Below, piece after piece: positions 27,480 to 39,462 of a DNA stretch of 64,000 bases. The DNA comes from Chrysomallon squamiferum. Taxonomy: Eukaryota; Mollusca; Gastropoda; Neomphalida; Peltospiridae. Under the pieces are notes generated by a model. It saw nothing but the letters and a program-made list of their open reading frames with translations, was not told the origin of the DNA and did no database searches. The translations under genes and the position numbers were made by a program. The stretch is from contig CM022670.1 in NCBI GenBank assembly GCA_012295275.1, forward strand, positions 20,194,698-20,258,697, in the 5' to 3' direction. Numbering within the stretch: the stretch's first letter is position 1; each line of letters begins with the position of its first letter.

Positions 27480-28060
27480 TCGACAGTATTGTATTGATAG
27501 CTAAAATAGTTTATAATACATACATTGTTTTATTAATTATTGCAAATATAATATTCTCTGATCAAATAAATACTTTGTATTGCTGATCAAACATTATAAT
27601 ACTGTTTATAATACACTGTATTGTTTTTTGTTGTTTTTTAATAATAAATACAGTATAATAAATATACCGTACTATAATATTCATTGTACTAATAATTATC
27701 ATAAATGTATTGTACTATTAATTGTAATAAAAAATTGTGATACTGAGTATAATAAACACATTGTGCTTAATTAATGTATTATATTGGTTGTTGGTTGTTA
27801 AAGTAAATAAATTGCATTTATAATGATATGCTGTGCTAGTGAATCTACCAAGATAATAAATGTGTCATTCTTTATAATAAATAATTTTCAATCTGGTTTA
27901 ATAACAAATTTGTGCTACTGATTTTAGTCGGGGGTGAATTGGAACAGTGATTTCAATAAATACCTTATACAAGTTCTAAATTTGTCTCAGTAAAATATGT
28001 TGTAGTACTGGTAGTAATAAATAAATTTAACAGATTTTAGAATCATGATTTATACCAATT
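27480..28060. repeat. Degenerate A+T-rich minisatellite-like array
   Basis: A recurring theme of TTGTACT / ATAATAAATA / TGCTGAT blocks (for example CATTGTACTAATAATTAT then TATTGTACTATTAATTGT then TTGTGATACTGAGTATAAT) with a spacing of roughly 28-45 bp. Copies are strongly diverged, so the unit and its exact borders are uncertain. Confidence 0.5.
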
Positions 28061-28079
28061 TTTAATAATGATATTGGGT

Positions 28080-28143
28080 AAAACATGTTAAAACATTTAA
28101 AAAAAAAAAAAAAAAAAATTGTTAGTTAAATACATAAATAAAA

Positions 28144-28176
<33 letters not shown>

Positions 28177-28200
28177 AAATACTATTAAAAAAAATCAAGC
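28080..28200. repeat. Poly-A and (AAT)n tracts
   Basis: A19 at about 28100-28119, then (AAT)n at about 28147-28172. Confidence 0.9.
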
Positions 28201-28209
28201 ACTAATCTA

Positions 28210-28630
28210 TAACTGTCTGAATATGCAGTTTCAGTTTGTAGATTAACATAGGAACTACTGTAGCAGTTATTACTACAATACTCCAATAGAAGATTAACTT
28301 CCCTTTGGTTAGAGCTCTTCAGCAGTAGTGACTCTTATTCTAACCCATGAAATGATTGACATAGCTCACTGGCACACCTTCACAAAAAGTCATCTCCTTC
28401 TACCTTAGCCAAGGTAGGAGACAGAGGCTCCTCCCACTTGTGACTGCAGCAACTCTGTTGTGTCCAATGGCTGGAGGTGTGGGCTGTACTGCCAGTGGCA
28501 GTCTAGGCCAGTAATGATTAATAAACATTTATGTGATTAATAAACATGGAGGTTTTATCAACGGCTAGGGGTTATCTAAACAGTAGAAAAAGAATGTGAT
28601 GCAACGATTCTAACAGCGACTGTTCAACTT
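28210..28630. other. Candidate regulatory island with paired hairpins
   Basis: GC-rich block (28360-28510 is among the most G+C-rich in the window). It has two perfect short inverted repeats: CTACCTT-AGCC-AAGGTAG (28400-28417) and ACTGCCA-G-TGGCAGT (28488-28502). A direct repeat of TGATTAATAAACAT (28515-28528 and 28534-28547) contains forkhead-like TAAACA. No open exon was seen. It could also be a fragment of an unrecognised mobile element. Confidence 0.4.
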
Positions 28631-28867
28631 CTTCATTAAATCGGTTTAAAAAAAATAAATAAAGAAAAGAAAAAAAAGGAGAGTGAGCTGTTTTGGTTTT
28701 TTCACCACTGTGTTCTTTCCTCTGCTACTGTTACTACTACTACCACTACCACCCTCAGACAGCTCGATATTTAATTGAGTCCCTTTGTAGAAAAACTCAG
28801 GAAGCAGGACTGTATCAAGGATAATACGGTGTATGTGATTTTTGATCATCACCATCATCATTATTAT

Positions 28868-28897
28868 TGCTGCTGCTGCTGCTGCTGCTGTTGTTGT
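28868..28897. repeat. (CTG)n short tract
   Basis: About eight CTG units flanked by ATT and GTT triplets. It creates poly-Cys or poly-Ala frames that are not coding. Confidence 0.9.
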
Positions 28898-28899
28898 GT

Positions 28900-29550
28900 G
28901 GTATATATAACTATTGTTAGCATTGTCAGTGATCTTACTATGATGGTGTCCACTGCTATTGTATAGTGTGTCACATTTCGGAAAACAGAGAAGGACCATG
29001 AAATACAGATACCTGAGATGAAGTGAGTAGCTACTGCTTGTATTTAGACATTGTTTAGTCACTTGCCATAAGAGTGTACATTACTGCAGAAAATGTATCT
29101 TTGGTTTTTATTACATTGCATAATACCGAATGTTAAATGCACCAATTTGTGTTGGCTTTCTTTTAGTACTTTTTTTTTTTTTATCTTCCCTTCTTGTATG
29201 TATATACTTTATATTAACAGGTTAAATTTTATCTTAAGAACGTTTGTTAACTGTCAAGGTATGAAATGAAATGAAATGAAGAGTTAGTTATTGACAATAC
29301 AATCTTATGTTGTTATGAAGTCTGGTATTTTATGGCTGTATCATTTACGCAGTTAGATTGTAAGGCATTTTTCATTGTAAATTATATAAACAAACATGAA
29401 GATAATTGGTATTTTGAAAAATATATTTCCAAAATAATGTCATTATCTTACAAAGTGCAGTTCAGAATTTATTTTTATAAAATGTTAAAAAAGGTTGCTG
29501 GTTGGGTTACTATCAGTTCACTTTCCATAGGTTTTTACTGATTGTTATAA

Positions 29551-29582
<32 letters not shown>

Positions 29583-30229
29583 TAAATGTTTTTAAATCTT
29601 ATTTAATTTAAAAAAAAATTTCATAAATAAATGTTGCATTTCAAAAAAGTATATGCATTTTTTTCCCATTTATATATATAAATTTCAAATAATTATATCA
29701 GTTACATAAAAAATTTTTATTTTAATCATTTGTTTTTTATTTTAAAAAGGAAATCATTTTAAGATTTTGTTTAGTAAATATTATCATAGACATGAAATGC
29801 CAGAATATTTTTGTTTTTGTTCATTGACTGTCCATTCATATTTCTTTCAACATTTAAATAAATAATGTATAATTTTTTTTAAACCATTATTAATGTAAAA
29901 TAAATTTTAAAGCAAAAAATGCTATGAATATTAAAATTAGTATAATTTTGTATTTAAAAAAATTACATTGACAATTATATAAATATGTTTAAAAAAGGTT
30001 AAAAAAAAAAGTGAAAACTGGGTAAAGCAGTGTTCAAAAAATAAAAAAGGAAACAAGAAACCAACAGAAAAAAATTTTATTATTTTTAAAATGATCAAAC
30101 ACAAAAACAAAATAACATATGTTTTATCAGAAATAAATAAAATGAAAATAAAATTAATCAGATATATCAAAAATATCATCATTTTCTTAGCAGTCCAAGA
30201 AGAAAACTAAAATGTACAAATATTCATGC
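28900..30229. other. Intronic A+T-rich sequence
   Basis: (ATT)n at about 29551-29582 and ATGAA repeats at about 29262-29282. Nothing gene-like. Confidence 0.5.
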
Positions 30230-30500
30230 TGAGAAATGTAAAAGCTTGACTGGTTTTTTTCCCAAGAGCTGATACCTTATAGTGACTGGGGACCAGTCGA
30301 CAGGTATCATGCTACACAAATTTAGTCGTGGGATGAAAGAATTCAAAAGTTAGCAGTATGATCGTGCGCCGAGATAATACCAACCATACAACCAGTCTTG
30401 AGATGACTGTTGTGTCAGAATTTTTGGTTATGAATTAATTACTCGACAGTCATAAAGAACTGAAAAGACTCTCTTGTTAAAATTGTGTGGAAAATGATAC
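30230..30500. other. Complex island with two-stage hairpin
   Basis: 30270-30309 folds as TGATACC / GGTATCA (7 bp) enclosing GACTGG-GGA-CCAGTC (6 bp, 3-nt loop). The block also contains the CpG-containing GATCGTGCGCCGAGATA (about 30360-30376). Its function is unknown; it may be regulatory or the relic of a foldback element. Confidence 0.4.
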
Positions 30501-31845
30501 ACTTGACCAGAAGTGATAAATCATATTATATCTATTTTTGAAAAGACCTATTTTCTTCTTTTAAATGAAAAAAAAATATATATACATGTATAATATACAT
30601 TCATATATTTTTCATAATGAATATTTAATACGTATTGAATAATTGAAAAGAAGGATTTGTCCTTTGTTATGATATATGAGTAGAGAAATATGTTGGGTTT
30701 TTTTCACTCTTCTCATTTGACTGTGCGAAATTAAGCAAGGGATATTTTAACAAGCATTCATAATTACAATTATTTAAGACAATAAAGCGTATCTTTTTCC
30801 TATCTCTCCTGTTATATTTTGAAAATGTTATAATAAATAAGTAACTGAATTTGTTTCTCAAAAAGTTTTCTTTCTGGAAAGAATTGTTATTATTAGTTTA
30901 TATATTTTAAAATTATTTTATTCTTTTCAGTTCAGTTTTCATATTAAATTACAAATGTCTGCACTTTTTTTTTTTCGTTTTTTTTACCAAGAATGACAAC
31001 GTGAATTTGACATTTGGTTGCACAAACTAAAAAAAAGAAACCTGTAATTTTATCAGTTTGTATGGACAAGAAAAAAGAAGGAAAGAAATATTAAATATTA
31101 ATTGCATACAGAGAAGATTAAAAAAAATAAAAAAACAAGTTTCACCCTTATATTAATATTAATAGCTTGCTGTAGAAAATGTGATATTTGGACAACAAAA
31201 AATACGTGGAAGTATGAATAAATAAATGTATTAATTAAGGTACTATTTATGGAACAGCTGTGAGATTTATATGATAAATCTGAAATTTAAAATGAAAGTA
31301 TTTTTTAAATTAAATTTAATAATATGTGTGTGTCTGTTTATAAAATGTTTTTATTTTTTGTTTTTTTTTACTATCAACTTTGCTGTGTTTTTCTTCAATA
31401 TATATTTTTTTCTTTTTTTTGTGCATTACCTCTATATTTTCATTACATCTGTCAAGCTCTCTTATTTTATTTATTTATTTTTTTAATTCATTAATATTAT
31501 TATTTTATCTTCTTAATTTCTTTTTCTTTTTTTCCCTGTGGTGAGATATTATATATACATAAATGAATTATTTGATACTTTTCATAAAGATGAATTGTAT
31601 GATATACAAAATATAAAATTTCTATAAATGAATAAAAACTTAAATTTTTCATTAAATATGTAACAAGAACAATAAATGATTGTCATGTTACTACAATAAA
31701 TTCATGATGAAACTTTTTCTCTTTGTGGAAGATATTAACATTTTAATATTGTATTCATATTAATATTGAACACATTTTAAAATTTATATTTAGATCAATC
31801 AAAAGCTTATTTCATCAAAGCATGATATTTACTCCACCCTGTTAG

Positions 31846-31876
<31 letters not shown>

Positions 31877-32029
31877 AACACACACATACCATACCATATC
31901 ATACACATTTTTACAGTTAAAAGGTATAGACCATTGATAAATATATAAATACATTTATAAATGAATACTAAACAGGTAACAGGGCTACAAGACTGTTTGA
32001 ATACTTGTTGAACGTGTTGGCTGTTGTAT
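30501..32029. other. Intronic A+T-rich sequence
   Basis: Low-complexity A+T with (CT)n(CA)n at about 31846-31888. No exon was recognised. Confidence 0.5.
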
Positions 32030-32600
32030 TGGCTTCATGGCTAACAAGCAGTTAATAACCTGCGATCACTGTTTGCATTCAAGTGCTGGCTTTATGCAGC
32101 ACACAAAAAACACTTTGTTCAATTGCGCCAGTTACATTCCACCATACTTATTATTATATTTTTATTTTTTTTTAAAAGAAAAAGGAAGAGAAAGAAATGA
32201 AGAAGTAGAAGGAAAAAAAAAAAGTCTGCGTTGGTGATCTTTTGTTGAATAGTGAATGCTTTCGGAGATGAGCACTCTTATAAATTACACTCGACTTGTT
32301 CCTTAAGAGCAGGAAACAATTTTATTTGGTTATAATACAGCGAAGTCTATTCAGGATAAATAGAGCGTAACACGCCCGTTCTACGTTTTTGAAAAGATTT
32401 ACCGATCTTTGTCTTAGCTGGCGACACAATTGTCAGACAAATAATTGTGTTTTAAATTCCCCGTTTTTTCTCTTCTTTTAAAATTCAGATCACATAGGGA
32501 GAAAAAGTATGTTACGCTATCGATAGCAGGTTGTTGATGGCGAATTAGGCTATGAATATTATAAAATGGATTCGTAGATATAATTATGGATTTGTAATGA
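32030..32600. other. CpG-richer island, possible alternative promoter
   Basis: Unlike the surrounding intron, 32225-32580 holds many CpG dinucleotides (CGGAG, CTCGAC, GCGAAG, AGCGTAACACGCCCG, ACGTTT, CCGATC, GGCGAC, ACGCTATCGATAGC). TATAAATTAC and TATAATACAG are present. A short open frame at 32037-32237 matches no family. It may be an alternative promoter or 5' exon region for eya, an enhancer, or a young insertion. The sequence alone does not decide. Confidence 0.3.
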
Positions 32601-33395
32601 AGCATGGTTGTTTATTCTATTGTGATTTTATTGACTGTTAGAAATAAGGAAATGAGTCATTACTGGTATTAGTATGCAGAGGGAGAAAAATAAAAATGAG
32701 TATTGTGATTAGATACGGTATGGTTGTTTAGGAATTGCATTTTGTGTTATTTAGTTATTTATATAATGCATTAGTTTTCATTAATGTACATACATATACA
32801 CCCATGCATATGTTTTTAAAATTTAATTATTTACTTCAGAATTCATTTGCTGGTATATATTGATCAAACAAAGGAAAATTGATTTTTTATAAATATTTCA
32901 CAGCAAACTAAAAACTCAACATGGGGAGTGATTATGATTATTTATCTAACCGTGAAATGTAAAATTTACAAGGTGTTTGTTGTTGTGCACAACATGTTAA
33001 TCCAAAACATATGGAACATTTCTGGCTTTGTGTCAAAACTGTCTTTGTCTGCAAGAACAACTGTCTTTATTTCTCCCTGCTAATTAAAGTGGCATGGTCA
33101 GCACTGACATTTTAACACTGTTAAAGAGAAACAGGACATAGCTAATTATCATAACTTTGTAACCTCGATTTCATTATATCTTAATTATATCTTGTGTGTT
33201 TATGTTTTTCCAAGATGTTGTTTTTTTGCCTGTTCTTCATTGTTTTTCTTTTTTTTATCTTTTTTTAATTTTTATTCTTTCTTTTATCTTTCTGTTTATT
33301 TCAGTTTTTCTTTTCTTAAACATCTTTACTCATTACATTTTCTTCATTTCTTATTTTCCTTTTGCTTTATAAATGCTATAAAAATAAAAAGAATA

Positions 33396-33397
<2 letters not shown>

Positions 33398-33438
<41 letters not shown>
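33398..33438. repeat. Poly-A run of 41
   Basis: Uninterrupted A tract followed by TAAAAAATAAATAAA. It might be the tail of an old retroposon, but nothing recognisable precedes it. Confidence 0.9.
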
Positions 33439-33440
<2 letters not shown>

Positions 33441-33785
33441 AAAAAATAAATAAAAAATAACATACATTTAATTATTACCTAACATAAAAAAACACACATA
33501 ATTGTAGCATAATCCTATAAAATCTGAAAGTAATTGTAAAAATTATTATGGAAAAAACCATAAAATGATATGTGTCCATAACTACACATGTTGCCACAAG
33601 CATTGCTGGTCTGAGTGACATATAATTAAAACCATCAAAACAAGTGACAAGGAGAAATGATAAAAACACTGAGTGGGCAATATATCTTTTTATGCTTCGT
33701 TGAAACACACAGGATTTGACCTGGATTAATGTGTGACACATCTTATCAGGATTAAAAATCTATTAAATATCACATCTGAAATAAA

Positions 33786-33786
<1 letters not shown>

Positions 33787-33829
<43 letters not shown>
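33787..33829. repeat. (TG)n microsatellite
   Basis: Uninterrupted TG units. Confidence 0.97.
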
Positions 33830-33832
<3 letters not shown>

Positions 33833-34109
33833 CATAAATATTTTATAATTTTTTTATTTTCAGCAGCATTCTTTCAGTAAACTGTGTCCTTTGAAACCAG
33901 TCACAAGGATTTTGGAAAATTTTGATTTATCTAATTTAATAATGTATTCAGAATTGTGTGTGTGGGGGTAATGTTGCTTTAAGATAATTTTCTGAAATAA
34001 AATTTTCATTTTTGATAAAACTAAAATTTAAAATGATAGAAAAAAGATAAACAATAACAGTAATGGAAAAATAAATAACTTATAAAATGAGTGATCAGTA
34101 AGCTAGAAA

Positions 34110-34490
34110 CAGTGGACACAAAGTCAATTATTTGTCACAGTTTCTATTAACAAAGTGAACATTTGTCTTTTCCAAACTGCTTAAAACAACTACTCTTTAT
34201 TAGCTAATGGCAGGCAATTTGCCAAGTCATTATGAGATCATCTAAACAATAAATCATTTCCAGAGATGATGATAATCATCTGCTAAGTTTTGTTTAATCA
34301 GTCTAACTCATGAGTCAATTAATCTTTGGCCACTAATAACTGTAGGTCAAAGGTCAGAGTTGGCTGGGATTTAGATTGTGTTAAATGCAAAGGGTGCAGT
34401 TTGAACCTTAAGGCTCAGATAATGTCATTGTCTTTGTTTCATGGGAAAGTCATGAAAGTAATTTCCGAGATTGGCTGTAAACATGTTAAA
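34110..34490. other. Candidate enhancer island containing a DR1
   Basis: Complex block rich in plausible developmental motifs: homeodomain TAATTA/CAATTAAT cores, CATCTG E-boxes, Sox-like ATTGTCTTTGTTT and the DR1 at 34344. No coding signal is seen on either strand. Confidence 0.4.
34344..34356 (+). promoter_or_regulatory. Perfect DR1 nuclear-receptor site
   Basis: AGGTCAAAGGTCA is the textbook direct repeat of AGGTCA with a one-base spacer, bound by HNF4, COUP-TF or RXR heterodimers. It lies in a complex island of the large eya intron. Site identity is exact; occupancy is unknown. Confidence 0.55.
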
Positions 34491-34499
34491 AATAAAATA

Positions 34500-35739
34500 A
34501 CAAATCCAACTCAGTTTAATTTACTTTTTAACACATATATACACAAACACAATATGTGATATATTGTGTATGCATGTGTGTGCATAATTCTGTATTCTAC
34601 AAAAGTAAATAGACAGAAAATTAATTAATTTATATCATTTAAAATTTTTATTTTAATGTTATTAACCAAATGCTTGCTAATAAGTATCTTAAAAACATAC
34701 ACTGAAAAGTTCTTTTACCAGTATCATTTGTTATTGCCACATGAATTTATCATTATTACTTTTATATATATATATTTTTTTTTTCTTAATGAAATAGGCA
34801 TGTTTTTTGGACTGTAATATGTACAGTAAATTTCCCTTAAAAAAGGGAAAAAATTAGATTTGAGATTCATTTATAATTCATTTATTCTGATACCTGGTTG
34901 ACAGATATAAACCATGTACCATCTGTGATGATTGCAACTTGCTCAGAGTTTGTCAGTGGATTATGTGCTGTCTTTTATCTAATACTGTTATCAGATAATA
35001 ATCCTATTCTGTATACAACTTCATAAACTACCTTTAATAAAATGAAATAAAATTTTGTGATAATCTTGCATGTGTGTGTATGTCTGTGTGCACACACACA
35101 CAGACACACACACACACACGTACATACACACAAATAAAAACTAAACCAAAAAAACTCCTAGATTCTATTGAATCTGTTAATGTATTTTTTTTTTAGACAA
35201 ATAAAACTAATTAATAGGTGGTGTTGATATATTGTAAAAAAGTGATCTCTTTTATTGAGAATGGAATATTTATTATATTTATAAAATATATATTTTTTTT
35301 TATTTTAGTAAAGTATTTATTTATTTTTTAAATATCTTCTGTATTCTATATGATTTTGAGGTGAAAATAATATTAAACAATAAAACTTTAGACATTAATA
35401 CCATACTCCATCTGTTTTATTTCTTCATTATTATTTCTTAATTATTCTTAAATAAAAAAAAAAAAAAAATTAAAAGTAATAATTTTATTTATTTATTTAT
35501 TTGATTGTTTATTATTTAATCCTCAAGCTTTACATGTATTAAAATTCAAACTTCCTTATATCAAGCCTTAATATATATGTATATATTTTTTTTTTTTCAA
35601 AATGTGTTATCAGAATTATTTTTATTTTTCTCTTTTATTCCAAACAAGAAATAAAAGTGTCAATTAAAATTTAAAAAACAAAATGAAAGAAAAATAAAGA
35701 TTCTAATTTGATCTGGGAATGTGAAAATCAACAGATGAA
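34500..35739. other. Intronic A+T-rich sequence
   Basis: Nothing beyond short repeats, the TG/CA tract at 35068 and poly-T or poly-A runs was seen. Confidence 0.5.
35068..35121. repeat. Head-to-head (TG)n/(CA)n tract
   Basis: TG-rich sequence passes directly into CA-rich sequence (TGTCTGTGTGCACACACAC), making an alternating purine-pyrimidine and self-complementary tract able to form Z-DNA or a cruciform. Confidence 0.8.
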
Positions 35740-36590
35740 ATGTTGACATTTTTATTAGTGTTCCCCTATAGGCACCAGCTGTTGAACCACAAGATCAGGC
35801 CAGCGATGGTACACATACACACACACAGGGGGAGGGGCTCGCCTGGTCTCCACATCACAATTCCTGGCAGTAATATGTAAAAAGCAGGGGTCCCTGATAA
35901 GCTGGCACATTGTGTTTGGTCAGTGAGCAGACACACAAGATATCAAACTGTGATCACTTAGCAGATGCCAAAGTTATGAGCAGCAGACTCTTATAAAAAA
36001 AACAAAAAAACTAAAGTTAGCTCAATTGTTTGTATATAACATCTTGTACAAAGTCCATGTCATTGGAACTTAGGTCATGTACTAATAATGTGTAAAAGAC
36101 TTCAAGAAAAGGTTGTGACGGTCTCCCATAGTTTATGCACATCCGTTGCCATGGTAACCATGGTGTCAGCTGGGCTCTTCCTGTCTTCCCTGACTTTGTG
36201 AATGAAACAGTCCAGGACCATAGGCAAAGAAAGTCTGACTGTCCTAAAAGTTTTGTATTCTTGGAATTAACAGGGCCAAAAATCATGGAAGTTTATGAGA
36301 AAGGTTTTCAGTGGACATTCTAAAACTAGTTCATCTTGAAGATAAAATTAATTTTTTGGGGAACTAATTTATTACTGAGTCTTGGCATGGTGGTTTCATA
36401 GCAGAAAAAGTTGTGGAATTGTCAAACAGTGTAGGGTGTGTTGTTGTTGCAGGAATTGGTCTTTTCTTCTCCTGTTACCATGACACAGATTCTTCCCATA
36501 TCATCTTTCCTGGACAGTATTTCCATGGTGGGTACCAGTATCTCAGCTTTCATGTTGAGTTGTAGAAACTGGTGTTGTGTCAGTTTTATC
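35740..36590. other. Candidate enhancer island containing an X-box
   Basis: Longest GC-richer block of the upstream intron, in two parts (35760-35990 and 36040-36340). It includes GGGGGAGGGGCTCGCC, GGCACCAGCTGTTG (E-box CAGCTG), TTTATGCAC (octamer-like) and the X-box at 36145. Open frames on both strands here match no family. Confidence 0.45.
36145..36158 (+). promoter_or_regulatory. Consensus X-box (RFX site)
   Basis: GTTGCCATGGTAAC fits the RFX consensus GTNRCC(N0-3)RGYAAC at every position, with AT as the spacer. RFX factors control ciliary and sensory-neuron genes. The site sits inside an otherwise complex intronic island, not next to a recognised promoter. Confidence 0.6.
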
Positions 36591-38000
36591 AATTATATTT
36601 ACTAGTTCTTGAAATACTATATTTTTAATCTTCTTGAATTTGTTTAATAATTATTTAATCTTTTTATCTAAACTTACTTAAATATATATATATATATAAA
36701 TATTTTTAAATAGTCCTAATATAAGTGGCTTTTTTCAGTTGTAATTCATATATAGTATTTCTTGAAATGTTTTTTATATAAATAAATATTTAAATTTTTA
36801 TTTTTCAAAGTGATATGAAAAAGAATGTTATATCAATATACATTATTCCATAACTGAAATTAGCACTGATTTTATCAATTTTAATACAGTATTCATATTC
36901 TTAAATTTTTTTTAATTTTTTATCAAAACTTTAAACTATGTATACTAAATAAAATATATAAGCATGTTTAAAGGTGTACCTTTTTATTAAACAATAAATG
37001 ATATTTAATATATATAAATTATCATGGTATATTATGAGATAAAATATTTATTAAAAAAATTTAAAATTAATTATACAAATTAAACTGATATTCAGTAACA
37101 GATTAAAATAAAACAGAATAAAATGAAATATAGTCTAATATTTATATTTTAAAAACATTTTTATACATTTACGTTTGAAGAAATTAGCATAAGTTGTTTA
37201 CTATCATGTTAACTGATTTGTTTAAAATAATACTACACATTTTAGAATTTCAAAAAATAAATCTTTTTATGATAATAACTTAAAATTCTGATTGTTGAAA
37301 ATACATAAAAATGGAGGTTTTGTTTATTTCATTTTATTTTATTTTATTTTAAATTTTTAAACTTTTTTTTTGTGTAAATTTTTAAACTTAATTTTCTTAA
37401 CATTTGACATAAACAATAATTTCAATAATAAATTTTTTCTAAATTTCTTTTTTTTTTTTACTTACATGGATATTTTATATCTGCATATAATGGTAATCAT
37501 AACTTTTTTAATTTTATATTTTATATTTATATGAAAATTAGATGAATATTAAAATTACATTAAACAATAAACACTGATATAAAATAATGTAAATTAACAT
37601 TTTAAATAAACTAATGATGTATCTGATTTATTTATGATAGCAGGCTGTTACAAAACTGTTCGATAAATTATATAAGTATATTAATGATTGTGTGTGTTTT
37701 TATATAACTGTATACTTTATTTTATTTTGTTTTATTTATTTATTTATATATTTACACTGATATAAACAATCACATACTCCCTAGTAACTTATTCATCTAT
37801 TTAAAATATCTGCTATGCCTATGGGTATAGTTTATCTGTGCAAACGATAAGCCACTCTAACTGCTAATTTGGTAATTTTAACTGGATTCCTATACATAAG
37901 ATTAGTTAAGCTTAATAACATAAAAATACAGTGTTAATTATCAGTTTATTTATTTATTTAATGCTTTTAGGCTCATTGTATAAATTACTACTTAAACTGC
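36591..38000. other. Intronic A+T-rich sequence
   Basis: Very A+T-rich, with no feature recognised. Confidence 0.55.
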
Positions 38001-38004
38001 TGGT

Positions 38005-38277
38005 TGCTTATTTCTTCTTCTTTCCATTCTTTTCTTTTCTTTCTTCTTCATTTCACATCTTTCTTCATCTTCTTCTTCCTTTTTCTTCTTCCTTCTTCCT
38101 TCTATGCCTGTATTGTTTTTTGTTCTTCATTTTCTTCTACTGTCTACTCCTTACTTCATCATTCTGCTCACTTCTTCTTTCATTGCATTCTTTTATCTTT
38201 TTTTTTTTACATTTTCTTTGTTCTGTCCTTTATTTTCTTTTTTATCCCTCCCTTTTCTTCTTTCTATTCTTCACAAT
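38005..38277. repeat. Pyrimidine-rich (C/T) tract
   Basis: About 270 bp with TTC/TTCC runs and few purines on the + strand. All three + frames appear open as Phe/Ser/Leu-rich peptides because stops are absent from such sequence; it is not coding. Confidence 0.75.
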
Positions 38278-38804
38278 TATAATATACAATATATAAAATC
38301 AAATGTATAATATTTTTTGGGTAATGTTAAATAGAAAAATCATCATCCAATAATAACAAGCTTAAGCTTCTTGTTGAAATTTAAAAACATGAAGAAAAAG
38401 AAAATAAATCTTATTGAGTTAGTTCATGACAGAATTATACATACTGAGTTCAAAAGGTTATATTATGTGTTCCTATTTGTCTCTTTGTACAGAAACTAAT
38501 TAAGACCATGCTAGCTGATAAGAGTGCATTTTCTTTCCCTGGTTGGCTTGCAGAACATTATAAATACATATAGAAATCTGTTGGGAACATCAGTTTCCAT
38601 TCCTTTCCTTTTTTTCTTTTCTTTTCTACACTATAATGAATTTTGATCATACAGGTTTGATATAATTGTCTGTTGATTTGAAGAAAAGGACAGTACAAGT
38701 TTGATGTTTCTGAATAGAAAAAACAAAAACAACAACAGCAATTCACAAAAATTTATCTGGATTATACTTAGAAGAACCACATACATATAAATCATAAGGA
38801 AACA

Positions 38805-38842
<38 letters not shown>

Positions 38843-39431
38843 TACATGTAAAGGACACACACATACACACACAAACACATACAAGAATAGACATATAATC
38901 TCATATTCACACAACCTTAAAAACAAAATTAATGATAAATAAATAAAATTAGAAATGTATCAAAGAACACAGTATAAGACGAGTACACAAGACATTACAC
39001 AAAGGTATAGAGAGTGTGTGAAGTAACTTTCATATCTCCTCCCTGTTTGCACTGGCAGTTCACATATTTACTGTGTTGCACATTCTGTATTAACTTCACA
39101 GACCTGTACAAACAAAATTAGCTAATGCCAACAAGCTATACTGAAACATAACACCATCTTGTCTTAGAATATTAAAAAAAAAAAAATGTAGAGTTTAAAA
39201 AAAAAAAAAAAAAAAAAATTGAATTAAAAAGAAAGTTATAAAAAAATTTAAAATAAAGATAAAATTAAAAAAAAAACCAGCATTTTCATACTGCATACAG
39301 ATTTTTAAAAATAATATATTACTTTGATGGTGACAGATGGAATCATTGCCCACTGGTGAATAAATTTAGAGTTGATAGTTCAGTGTGTTTTATATTTCTG
39401 AATTTTTACTTTTCAATATACAATTAGAATG

Positions 39432-39462
<31 letters not shown>

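Larger units (their letters stand above)
32601..34109. other. Intronic A+T-rich sequence with long homopolymer
   Basis: Includes A41 at 33398-33438 and (TG)n at 33787-33829. 33190-33360 is pyrimidine-rich. No exon was recognised. Confidence 0.5.

Noticed and set aside
28646-29062. 138-codon minus-strand frame with Ala and Ser runs
   Set aside because: The Ala run is the (CTG)n tract read backwards. The remainder has no family resemblance or splice context.
38004-38310. Several overlapping open frames of 68-121 codons
   Set aside because: All are Phe/Ser/Leu-rich products of a pyrimidine tract that lacks stop codons in every + frame.
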